From contig JBGPIT010000373.1 in NCBI GenBank assembly GCA_041485125.1, positions 1-5,149 on the forward strand: a stretch of 5,149 nucleotides of DNA, in the 5' to 3' direction. Made by a program: the position numbers and the translations under genes. Shown here piece by piece: positions 1-4,631 of this stretch; within the stretch, counting starts at the first letter, position 1; the number at the start of each line of letters is the position of its first letter. Below the pieces are notes generated by a model that was given only the letters and a program-made list of their open reading frames with translations, was not told the DNA's origin and made no database searches. The DNA comes from JBGPIT01 sp041485125 (lineage in GTDB: Bacteria > Desulfobacterota > Binatia > UTPRO1).

Positions 1-1549
1 CGACTTCCTCACACTTCTGCACGTATACCGGGAAGCCGAGGTAGGGCATGAAGACGCGCGGCTTCCCCGGGATGTTCGAGCCCAGGTACCACGAGTTGCA
101 GGATGGATAGAGCGTCGCGTCGGCGACCTCGTTCACGTGCACGACCCAGGCGTTCTCGGCGTCGACCGTCGCCTCGATGCGCCCGACACCCTGCTCGCGC
201 ATGAAGGCGATGCAGCGCGCGAGCCAATTCACGTGCTGCTCGATGGACGGCACCATGTTGGAGAGGACGGACGGGCTGCCGGGACCGGTGATGATGAAGA
301 AGTTCGGAAAGCCGGCGGTCGCGACGCCGAGGTAGGTGCGTGGCCCTTCGGCCCACTTCTGCGCGAGTGTCGCGCCGCCGTTGCCGCGAATGTCGATGCG
401 CAGGAGGGAACCCGTCATCGCGTCGAAGCCCGTGGCGAACACGATACAGTCGAGCTGGTATTCGTGGTCCGTCGTGCGGAGACCGTGCGGCGTGATCTCC
501 TCGATGGGCGATGTGCTGACGTCGACCAGCGTGACGTTCGGGCGGTTGAACGTTTCGTAGTACCCGGTGTCACTGCACAGACGCTTGCAGCCGACGACCG
601 TCGTCGGCGTCAGCATCTCGGCGACCTTCGGGTCCTGCACGATCGCGCGGATCTTTCCGCGGATGAACTCCGCGGCGGTGTCGTTCGCTTCCTTATTGAA
701 GAGCAGGTCGGCGTAGGTGCCGAGGAACGGCAGCCCGCCCTGCTCCCAGCGATCCTCGTATTCGGCGTGCCGCTCCTCTTCGCTCACCTCGACGGCCAGC
801 TTCTCGCTCGATCGCGTGTCGAAACCGAACGGCATCTGGCCGCCCTTCTGGCGAAGGCCGGCATAGTCGGCCTTGACCCGTCGTTGCACGCTCGCGTCGA
901 GCGGGCGATTGCTCGCCGGCACGGAGTAGTTGGGCGTCCGCTGGAAGACGAAGAGATGCGCCGCCTTTTCGGCGATGAGCGGGATGGCCTGGATGGCCGA
1001 CGAGCCCGTGCCGATGACGCCGACCCGCTTGCCCGCGAGGTCGACGCGCTCGTGCGGCCAGTTGCCGGTGTGGAGCATGAGGCCTCGAAACGAATCGCGG
1101 CCCTTGAAGTCGGGGGTGTTCGCCGAGGAGAGGCAGCCGGTCGCCATGATGCAGAACGTCGCCGACACGCGCTCGCCGTCGGCCGTCTCGACCCGCCAGC
1201 GACCGGCGGCGTCGTCGAATACGGCGGACTTCACGCGCGTGTGCAGCTGGATGTCACCGCGGAGACCGAAGCGGTCGACGACGTGATTGATGTACTTCAG
1301 GATCTCGGGCTGCGACGCGTAGCGCTCGGTCCACTCCCACTCCTGCTGGAGCTCGTCGGAGAACTGGTAGGAGTACTCCATGCTCTCCACGTCGCAGCGG
1401 GCACCCGGGTAGCGGTTCCAGAACCACGTGCCGCCGACGCCGCTGCCGGCCTCGAAGACGCGCGCGGAAAGGCCGAGGCCGCGCAGGCGGTGAAGCATAC
1501 ACACGCCGGCGAACCCGGCACCGACGATCACCGCGTCGAACTCAGTCAT
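1..1549 (-). CDS. Flavin-containing Baeyer-Villiger monooxygenase (cyclohexanone monooxygenase-like), C-terminus cut by window edge
   Basis: An FAD- and NADPH-dependent cytosolic enzyme of the family that inserts one oxygen atom next to a ketone to give an ester or lactone. The visible 516 residues start at ATG 1549 and show the FAD Rossmann loop GAGFAG (residues 10-15), GGTWFWNRYPGARCD (39-53), the Baeyer-Villiger fingerprint FRGLMLHTGNWP (154-165, pattern FxGxxxHTxxWP), the NADPH Rossmann loop GTGSSA (180-185), CKRLCSDTGYYETFNRPNV (321-339) carrying a candidate active-site Arg at 323, FATGFDA (371-377) and SWYLGSNIPGKPR (486-498). CHMO-type enzymes have about 540 residues, so only some 20-40 C-terminal residues should be missing. 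The start is supported by GGAGGT five bases upstream. The fingerprint separates it from ordinary flavin monooxygenases; the ketone, steroid or cycloalkanone substrate cannot be told from sequence. No neighbour suggests a pathway. Confidence 0.95.
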   Translation of the reverse strand, partial: MTEFDAVIVGAGFAGVCMLHRLRGLGLSARVFEAGSGVGGTWFWNRYPGARCDVESMEYSYQFSDELQQEWEWTERYASQPEILKYINHVVDRFGLRGDIQLHTRVKSAVFDDAAGRWRVETADGERVSATFCIMATGCLSSANTPDFKGRDSFRGLMLHTGNWPHERVDLAGKRVGVIGTGSSAIQAIPLIAEKAAHLFVFQRTPNYSVPASNRPLDASVQRRVKADYAGLRQKGGQMPFGFDTRSSEKLAVEVSEEERHAEYEDRWEQGGLPFLGTYADLLFNKEANDTAAEFIRGKIRAIVQDPKVAEMLTPTTVVGCKRLCSDTGYYETFNRPNVTLVDVSTSPIEEITPHGLRTTDHEYQLDCIVFATGFDAMTGSLLRIDIRGNGGATLAQKWAEGPRTYLGVATAGFPNFFIITGPGSPSVLSNMVPSIEQHVNWLARCIAFMREQGVGRIEATVDAENAWVVHVNEVADATLYPSCNSWYLGSNIPGKPRVFMPYLGFPVYVQKCEEV

Positions 1550-1554
1550 GGTGG

Positions 1555-1560
1555 ACCTCC
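1555..1560 (-). promoter_or_regulatory. Shine-Dalgarno of the monooxygenase gene
   Basis: GGAGGT on the minus strand, five bases before ATG 1549. It is a near-consensus ribosome binding site and fixes the start codon. It contrasts with the antitoxin genes of the window, which lack a clear site. Confidence 0.85.
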
Positions 1561-1573
1561 AAGCAAGCATTGG

Positions 1574-1601
1574 ATTCTGGATCGAACACGCGTCCTGTCA
1601 A
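1574..1601 (-). promoter_or_regulatory. Predicted sigma70-type promoter of the monooxygenase gene
   Basis: On the minus strand a perfect -35 TTGACA (1601-1596) is followed by a 16-bp spacer and CAGAAT (1579-1574, four of six matches to TATAAT). Transcription would start near 1567 and give a leader of roughly 18 bases that includes the Shine-Dalgarno. No operator-like palindrome overlaps it. Confidence 0.55.
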
Positions 1602-1649
1602 CCAAAAGATGCCGCTCATGCGTCCTTCGACCCGACCTGCCTATCAACA

Positions 1650-1736
1650 TTACCTCGAGCAGCAGCCGAACGGCTTGCTCTTGGTGAGGAAGTAGGCGTG
1701 AATCTCGAGGCCGATGACGGGCCCGCAGTCCGGCAC
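1650..1736 (-). pseudogene. gatB: 5'-terminal fragment of gatB (Asp/Glu-tRNA amidotransferase subunit B)
   Basis: Reading from GTG 1736 to TAA 1650 gives 28 residues containing GPVIGLEIHAYFLTKSK and then FGCCSR before the stop. This matches the conserved GatB N-terminus (VIGLE[VI]H..L.T.[ST]K.F..C), which in full-length proteins of about 480 residues begins a few residues after the start codon, as here. GatB is part of the GatCAB complex that amidates misacylated Glu-tRNAGln and Asp-tRNAAsn. Nothing resembling the rest of GatB follows in any frame before the monooxygenase promoter, so this is a stranded gene start and not a working gene. The same frame is open upstream into the 3' end of vapC (GTG at 1793), so a longer hypothetical peptide is possible. 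The identification rests on one short but distinctive motif seen by eye. Confidence 0.6.
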
Positions 1737-1780
1737 GGATGACCTATACCACCCAAGCGTTGTGCGGTTCCCGGCGGGTA

Positions 1781-2197
1781 TCAGCTTCCGCACACGGTGA
1801 GCCCGCGCGACAGGGCGGCGGTGGCCTGGCGGGTGTCGTGCGTCCAGAACTCCAGCCGATCGCCCTGCGCTTCGGCCGCCAGGATCTCCGCGCTCGCGAC
1901 GTGGATGGCGTCGAGCGCGCGGACGTTCACCGCGAACGAGCTCTTCGCCCGGTCGATGACCGCGCTGTCGATCGGCATGAGGTCCAGCATGGCGAGCAGA
2001 TCGGCCAGCTCCTTGCGCTTGATCGCCGTTTGGTCGTCGTCGAGGCTTCCGAGCAAGCGCTCGCGGTCGATCGCTCGAAATGTCTCGATCTGGACGAGCT
2101 GAGACGAAACGACGACGACGCCGGCGACGAGGGGAACGGCCGGTCCCGGCCCCGAGAACGAGACCCGCAACACCGCGCTAGCGTCGACGTACTTCAC
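1781..2197 (-). CDS. vapC: VapC-type PIN-domain ribonuclease toxin
   Basis: A 138-residue PIN-domain protein, predicted to be a Mg2+-dependent endoribonuclease that cleaves RNA and arrests growth when its antitoxin is lost. The N-terminus MKYVDASAVL carries Asp5, and the other acidic residues of the PIN active site fall at Glu38 (VQIETF), Asp96 (RALDAIHVASA) and Asp121 (FWTHDTRQATAA), so the quartet is complete. Length is normal for VapC. The GTG start at 2197 lies inside the end of vapB and the genes overlap by 20 bases. GAGG six bases before GTG (2207-2204) is a usable ribosome site, so translation is probably coupled. Its specific RNA target is not predictable. It is expected to be bound and silenced by the adjacent Phd-type antitoxin. 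Confidence 0.9.
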   Translation of the reverse strand: MKYVDASAVLRVSFSGPGPAVPLVAGVVVVSSQLVQIETFRAIDRERLLGSLDDDQTAIKRKELADLLAMLDLMPIDSAVIDRAKSSFAVNVRALDAIHVASAEILAAEAQGDRLEFWTHDTRQATAALSRGLTVCGS

Positions 2198-2468
2198 TCG
2201 GATCCTCGCGCACCGCGCGAAGGGACGCCTGGATGTCGACGGCGCGATCGAGCTTGGAAATCTTCAGCTTGCCCCAATTCTGCGTACCGAGCCGCAGCCG
2301 CCCTTGTCGCGCCATCCGATCGCGCCACGACACCGCCTCGGCCTGAGGCGGGCCGAGCTGTGCGATCGGCTCGTTGCGATCCTTGACGACGATCAACGAG
2401 CCGCGCGACGCCATCCGGAGGTACTTGCTCAGGTGCGCCTTGAGCTCGCTCACGTTGATGTCCTTCAT
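2178..2468 (-). CDS. vapB: VapB antitoxin of the Phd/YefM type
   Basis: A 96-residue antitoxin. The N-terminal part (MKDINVSELKAHLSKYL, then GSLIVVKDRNEPIAQLGP, residues 1-40) is the typical Phd/YefM DNA-binding fold: a strand, a helix with the ELKA.LS motif and the hairpin ending in R..P.A.L. The remaining residues, rich in Arg, Asp and Glu (about 45-96), would be the disordered tail that wraps the toxin. It should neutralise the PIN toxin and repress the operon with it. The start is ATG 2468; only six bases separate it from the predicted -10 and no Shine-Dalgarno is visible, which suggests a leaderless mRNA. It is first in a two-gene operon. Confidence 0.9.
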   Translation of the reverse strand: MKDINVSELKAHLSKYLRMASRGSLIVVKDRNEPIAQLGPPQAEAVSWRDRMARQGRLRLGTQNWGKLKISKLDRAVDIQASLRAVREDPSEVRRR

Positions 2469-2503
2469 GGTCAGACGATGGGTCCATCGTGGTCTCTTTG
2501 CAA
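2469..2503 (-). promoter_or_regulatory. Predicted leaderless promoter and palindromic operator of the Phd-type vapBC operon
   Basis: Minus strand: TTGCAA (2503-2498), 17-bp spacer, CATCGT (2480-2475), six bases, then ATG 2468. A perfect inverted repeat with 7-bp arms, ACGATGG / CCATCGT around a 2-bp centre (2475-2490), covers the -10 and the end of the spacer. This is where an autoregulating antitoxin would block RNA polymerase. The -10 is a poor match (three of six), so the operator is better supported than the promoter. Confidence 0.5.
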
Positions 2504-2519
2504 CCTAGCTCGCCTGGGA

Positions 2520-2610
2520 CCGGATAGCGTCCGAGCAGGTCGACGACCAGCTCCACGGCGATCCGCGTCCCTTTGACCAACGGCTTCCCGACGACCGATC
2601 CGGCCGCCCG
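2520..2610 (-). pseudogene. Remnant of a DUF433 family (antitoxin-like) gene
   Basis: The minus-strand frame open from 2610 reads SVVGKPLVKGTRIAVELVVDLLG, given here as SVVGKPLVKGTR then IAVELVVDLLG. This is the hallmark of DUF433 (GGKPVI[KR]GTRIPVE...LL), a small helical domain usually encoded beside a PIN-like DUF5615 toxin. An in-frame TAA (2613-2611) closes it on the N-terminal side. In the neighbouring frame the peptide HKITGG (after ATG 2650) could be the missing RIT(x)DP start, which would imply a frameshift between 2595 and 2610. Downstream, similarity stops near 2520, close to the -35 of vapB. No DUF5615 partner is visible. I regard it as a broken relic; the family call is by motif only. 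Confidence 0.5.
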
Positions 2611-2624
2611 TTATCTTGTGAGGG

Positions 2625-2653
2625 TTGAAAAATGAAAGGTAAGCTTTCATATT
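2625..2653 (+). promoter_or_regulatory. Promoter with palindromic operator in front of the truncated ATPase
   Basis: Plus strand: TTGAAA (2625-2630), 17 bp, CATATT (2648-2653), six bases, then ATG 2660. A perfect inverted repeat ATGAAAG-GTAAG-CTTTCAT (2632-2650) fills the spacer and touches the -10. Both elements are well conserved although the gene they served is truncated, so transcription may still run toward the 3' end of mazF. Confidence 0.5.
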
Positions 2654-2659
2654 TCCACC

Positions 2660-2770
2660 ATGATGGGGTGCTTGTACCAAGCACGCGTGGAGACCGCGCT
2701 GCGGATGTTTCCGGCTGTGGCGCTCGTCGGGGGCCGTCAGACCGGAAAGACGACGCTCGCGCGACAGGGT
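2660..2770 (+). pseudogene. 5' fragment of an AAA_14/DUF4143-type P-loop ATPase gene
   Basis: From ATG 2660 the frame gives YQARVETALRMFPAVAL and then VGGRQTGKTTLAR. This is the start of the AAA_14 ATPases (family form: R.....L..FP.v.L.GPRQ.GKTTLA), with the Walker A motif G24-GRQT-GKT at residues 24-31. Full proteins have roughly 380-450 residues with a C-terminal DUF4143 domain. Here similarity ends about residue 36, and no Walker B or DUF4143 part follows; the frame then runs into the convergent mazF gene and is only its antisense. The gene has therefore lost about 90% of its length. Its role in the living family is not well defined; such genes are common among accessory modules. The retained upstream promoter and palindrome suggest recent truncation. 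Confidence 0.65.
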
Positions 2771-2822
2771 GCAGATTTTTCGCGCGGTATTTCTTCCTTG
2801 ACCGGCGGCACCGACGTCTCCG

Positions 2823-3176
2823 TCAACCGACGGGAACCCCGATCGCGCGAAGCACGGCCTTCTCCACCTCGAGCATCCGTCCCGACGCGAGTTGGCCGCC
2901 GAGTGGTCGTGTTCCGAGACGTTCACGACACAGCGTCGTGATCTGCTCGCACTTCGCAACCGAGGTACGCGACAACCCGCCCTCTCGTGCCCGCAAGCGC
3001 ACGTGCGTCGGCGCTTCGCGGAGCACGCTCGAGACCGGTACCACGATCACATCCGAGGCAAGTCTATTGCGAACGTCAGGCGACACGACGAGCGCGGGAC
3101 GGCGCTTGCCGCCCGGCTCGTCGGGGATCCGGACCCAGTAGAGATGGCCGCGCCGCGGATGCTCCGCGGGTGTCAT
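2823..3176 (-). CDS. mazF: MazF/PemK-type endoribonuclease toxin
   Basis: A 117-residue protein from ATG 3176. MazF toxins are SH3-like dimeric ribonucleases that cut single-stranded RNA at short motifs. Family signatures are RRGHLYWVRIPDEPGGKRRPALVVS (residues 8-32, split as RRGHLYWVRIP and GGKRRPALVVS), with the conserved RP at 26-27 supplying the catalytic Arg, then RNRLASDVIVVPVSS (36-50) with the catalytic Ser/Thr position filled by Ser49-Ser50, and a C-terminal helix region VEKAVLRAIGVP. Length fits the family. ATG 3176 shares its A with the stop of the antitoxin gene (TGATG), and GGGAG lies five bases upstream, so this start is preferred over one 16 codons earlier. It forms an operon with the ribbon-helix-helix antitoxin. 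Its 3' end meets the truncated ATPase gene head on. Confidence 0.9.
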   Translation of the reverse strand: MTPAEHPRRGHLYWVRIPDEPGGKRRPALVVSPDVRNRLASDVIVVPVSSVLREAPTHVRLRAREGGLSRTSVAKCEQITTLCRERLGTRPLGGQLASGRMLEVEKAVLRAIGVPVG

Positions 3177-3430
3177 CACCGCTCCCAGCTCTTGCGAATG
3201 GTCTCGTCGCCGACGGACGCCCATGCCTCGTCATCGGCCCTCTCCGCTTTTGTCTGAGCCCGGTAGTACCGTTCGATCGCCCGATCGAGCTCGACCTGAC
3301 CCTTGCGTCGTACCCAGGCAGCGAGCGCATCCTCGAAGACACGGCTTCGGCTCGCACGGCCGGCGAGCCGATCGATTTCGCGAAGGAGCACGCGGTCGAC
3401 GGTCACCGACACCTTGGCCTTGCTACCCAC
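3176..3430 (-). CDS. mazE: Ribbon-helix-helix antitoxin paired with MazF
   Basis: An 84-residue protein from GTG 3430. Residues 5-42 (AKVSVTVDRVLLREID then RLAGRASRSRVFEDALAAW) have the beta-strand plus two-helix plan of MetJ/Arc/CopG ribbon-helix-helix DNA binders, with the turn at GRASRS. Residues 43-84 are charged and probably helical or disordered, the usual toxin-binding tail. The product should neutralise the following MazF and repress the operon. Stop and toxin start overlap in TGATG. The GTG start is supported by the promoter, whose -10 ends seven bases before it; no Shine-Dalgarno is clear. GTG seven codons in is an alternative start. The fold is RHH and not the AbrB-like fold of E. 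coli MazE, so the symbol reflects pairing and not homology. Confidence 0.85.
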   Translation of the reverse strand: MGSKAKVSVTVDRVLLREIDRLAGRASRSRVFEDALAAWVRRKGQVELDRAIERYYRAQTKAERADDEAWASVGDETIRKSWER

Positions 3431-3437
3431 GCCGGAC

Positions 3438-3467
3438 GATCTATCCGACCAGCGGTCGGACCGTCAA
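3438..3467 (-). promoter_or_regulatory. Predicted promoter of mazEF with a palindrome filling the spacer
   Basis: Minus strand: TTGACG (3467-3462), 18-bp spacer, TAGATC (3443-3438), seven bases, GTG 3430. The perfect inverted repeat TCCGACC-AGC-GGTCGGA (3444-3460, 7-bp arms) occupies all but one base of the spacer. This is a likely binding site for the RHH antitoxin or its toxin complex. Transcription would begin at or beside the GTG. Confidence 0.5.
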
Positions 3468-3555
3468 CGCGACGTGGCCACGGCAACGTCGGGCACTCGA
3501 TCTTTCGGCAGTACGACCAAGAAGGGGAAGATGTGTTCCCGCCCGGCACCAGATG

Positions 3556-3588
3556 ATTGCATAATGCTGTCAGTGATGGCATATTGCC
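3556..3588 (+). promoter_or_regulatory. Leaderless promoter and tandem operator of the FitA-like vapBC operon
   Basis: Two near-palindromic copies of GCATAnTGC lie exactly 20 bp apart: ATTGCATAATGCT (3556-3568) and ATGGCATATTGCC (3576-3588), 10 of 13 bases identical and each palindromic. The first overlaps the weak -35 (TTGCAT, 3557-3562), the second contains the -10 (CATATT, 3580-3585, 17-bp spacing). ATG 3592 follows the -10 by six bases. Two helical turns between sites suits cooperative binding by antitoxin dimers on one DNA face. Confidence 0.6.
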
Positions 3589-3591
3589 ACG

Positions 3592-3828
3592 ATGGGTGTT
3601 CAGATCACCATCCGTGACGTTCCGGAGGAGGTCCGCGACGAGCTCGCGAGCCGCGCTGCCCGCGAGCGCAAGTCCATGCAGGAATACCTCAAAGAGGAGC
3701 TCGAGCGGCTCGCCGGACGCCCCTCCCTGCACACCTGGCTCGAACGAGTTCGCGACCGGAAGCGCGCGGCGGATCGTCGGCTTTCAGGTAAGCAGATCTT
3801 GAAACACCGCGACGCCGATCGGCGGTGA
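3592..3828 (+). CDS. vapB: VapB antitoxin of the FitA-like ribbon-helix-helix type
   Basis: A 78-residue protein. Residues 1-42 (MGVQITIRDVPEEVRDEL, ASRAARERKSMQEYLKEELERLAG in two helices) form the FitA-type RHH DNA-binding domain: strand QITIRDV, helix EEVRDELASRAARERK, S-M turn and second helix. The C-terminal 35 residues, rich in Arg, Lys and Asp, should wrap around the toxin. It is predicted to neutralise the following PIN toxin and, alone or in complex, to bind the tandem GCATAnTGC sites over its own promoter. ATG 3592 is chosen because the RHH strand starts right after it and the -10 lies six bases upstream; no Shine-Dalgarno is present. Confidence 0.9.
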   Translation: MGVQITIRDVPEEVRDELASRAARERKSMQEYLKEELERLAGRPSLHTWLERVRDRKRAADRRLSGKQILKHRDADRR

Positions 3829-4220
3829 GCGTCGTCGTCGATGCATCGGTGCTCGTCGCTGCGACGACGGACGCAGGCGCCGAAGGTACGTTCGCCGACC
3901 GACTGCTCGAGGCGGGCAATCTCGTCGCACCGCACCTCGTTCTCGTGGAGGCGACGAACATCTTGCGCCGCCTCGAGATCGCCAAGCAGCTGAGCCGACT
4001 CGAAGCGACCGCTGCACGGCGCGATCTGCTGGACCTCGAGATCTTGCTCGTGCCGTTCGCGCCATTTGCGGAACGTGTCTGGGAGCTTCGTCGAAACGTG
4101 ACCAGCTACGACGCGTGGTACGTCGCCGTCGCCGAGGCATTCGATCTTCCGCTCGCGACGCTGGATCGACGGCTGAGCCGCGCGTCCGGCCCATCCTGCC
4201 GGTTCCTCACGCCTGGTTGA
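3825..4220 (+). CDS. vapC: VapC-type PIN-domain ribonuclease toxin
   Basis: A 131-residue PIN-domain toxin and predicted Mg2+-dependent endoribonuclease. The acidic residues of the active site are Asp6 (VVVDASVLV), Glu42 (LVLVEATNIL), Asp96 (TSYDAWYVAVAEA) and Asp114 (LATLDRRLSRA); SYDAWYVAVAE and LATLDRRL are the classic VapC C-terminal motifs, more canonical than in the other PIN toxin of the window, to which it is only distantly similar. The GTG start at 3825 overlaps the vapB stop in GTGA and has no Shine-Dalgarno of its own, so translation should depend on ribosomes finishing vapB. Length is normal and nothing looks damaged. The RNA target is unknown. Confidence 0.92.
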   Translation: MSVVVDASVLVAATTDAGAEGTFADRLLEAGNLVAPHLVLVEATNILRRLEIAKQLSRLEATAARRDLLDLEILLVPFAPFAERVWELRRNVTSYDAWYVAVAEAFDLPLATLDRRLSRASGPSCRFLTPG

Positions 4221-4258
4221 GCTTCGAGTCGTTGGCCCGGGTCATCGTGAGATCGTGA

Positions 4259-4504
4259 GCGTCAAACGCGATCATTCCGTACAATAGAGCTAGCAGCCTC
4301 GCCCTCCTTTGTCCGATCACATCTCGGGCGAAGGGATATCCATTCGAGGTGATGCTGCCTGGTGACCTCGCCGTCTCCGGTGTCGTTCTCGCCGATCAGC
4401 TTCGTGCGCTGGACTGGCGTACGCGCAAGGCAAAGCTCGTCGAGCGAGCACCGGCGTCAGTCATTCGCGAGGTTCTCGCGCGCCTCGCGCCGCTCGTGAC
4501 CTGA
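4259..4504 (+). pseudogene. mazF: MazF toxin gene lacking its N-terminal third
   Basis: After an in-frame TGA (4256-4258) the frame reads IPYNRASSLALLCPITSR, AKGYPFEVMLPG, VVLADQLRALDWRTRK and a final helix to TGA 4504. This is the E. coli-type MazF from its YN..sgLal.CPIT strand through the KGYPFEV loop, the ADQ..ld.r motif and the C-terminal helix. Missing are the first 30-35 residues, the GD.vW.dF.P..G.EQ.GRRPALVLS part that holds the catalytic Arg. Homology begins about 4271, some 50 bp after the vapC stop, with no plausible start codon. It is not a duplicate of the intact MazF at 2823-3176, which belongs to another subgroup and lacks the KGYPFEV loop. The fragment cannot be an active ribonuclease; its mazE partner is absent. 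Confidence 0.8.
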
Positions 4505-4631
4505 TCGGGGTTGCGTCGCACGGGGAGTTGGCCGTGCGAATCGGCCTCGCGGCCGGCAGCGGCGTCGTGCTCGTGCGGCTGGTCGGGGGCCACAATCCCG
4601 TCGCACCGCTGCCGCACGATGGCATAGTGTC
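4505..4631. terminator. Convergent intergenic region with two GC-rich hairpins
   Basis: Between the ends of the mazF remnant and the beta-helix gene there are two possible hairpins: GCACGG / CCGTGC with an 8-base loop (4518-4537) and CGGCC / GGCCG with a 4-base loop (4542-4555). Neither is followed by a T-run on either strand, so intrinsic termination is only possible, not shown. The remaining bases hold no gene I can support. Confidence 0.25.

Larger units (their letters stand above)
3431..3591. promoter_or_regulatory. Divergent control region between mazEF and vapBC
   Basis: These 161 bp separate two oppositely oriented TA operons. The left 40 bp hold the mazEF promoter and palindrome, the right 36 bp hold the vapBC promoter and its two operator copies. 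The middle (about 3470-3555) shows no convincing ORF, repeat or RNA structure. Confidence 0.6.

Noticed and set aside
137..1687. A 516-codon plus-strand open frame antisense to the monooxygenase
   Set aside because: The minus strand carries all the monooxygenase motifs. The plus-strand translation is a low-complexity string rich in Arg, Ala, Val, Asp and Glu with no recognisable domain, the usual mirror of a high-GC gene with G/C at third positions.
1739..2386. A 215-codon plus-strand open frame across vapBC
   Set aside because: It is antisense to two well-supported genes, is rich in Arg, Asp and Ala, and has no family motif.
2471..2959. A 162-codon minus-strand open frame over the DUF433 and ATPase remnants
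   Set aside because: It overlaps the 3' end of mazF in another frame and its translation resembles nothing. Only the short stretch after ATG 2650 might be a shifted DUF433 N-terminus, noted there.
2987..3556. A 189-codon plus-strand open frame opposite mazEF
   Set aside because: It is antisense to both genes, crosses their promoter and operator, and shows no domain.
2475..3597. A shared nine-base word ACGATGGGT at 2475 and 3589
   Set aside because: The two copies sit in different contexts (an operator in one, a start codon in the other) and on opposite sense relative to their genes, so coincidence is the simplest reading.
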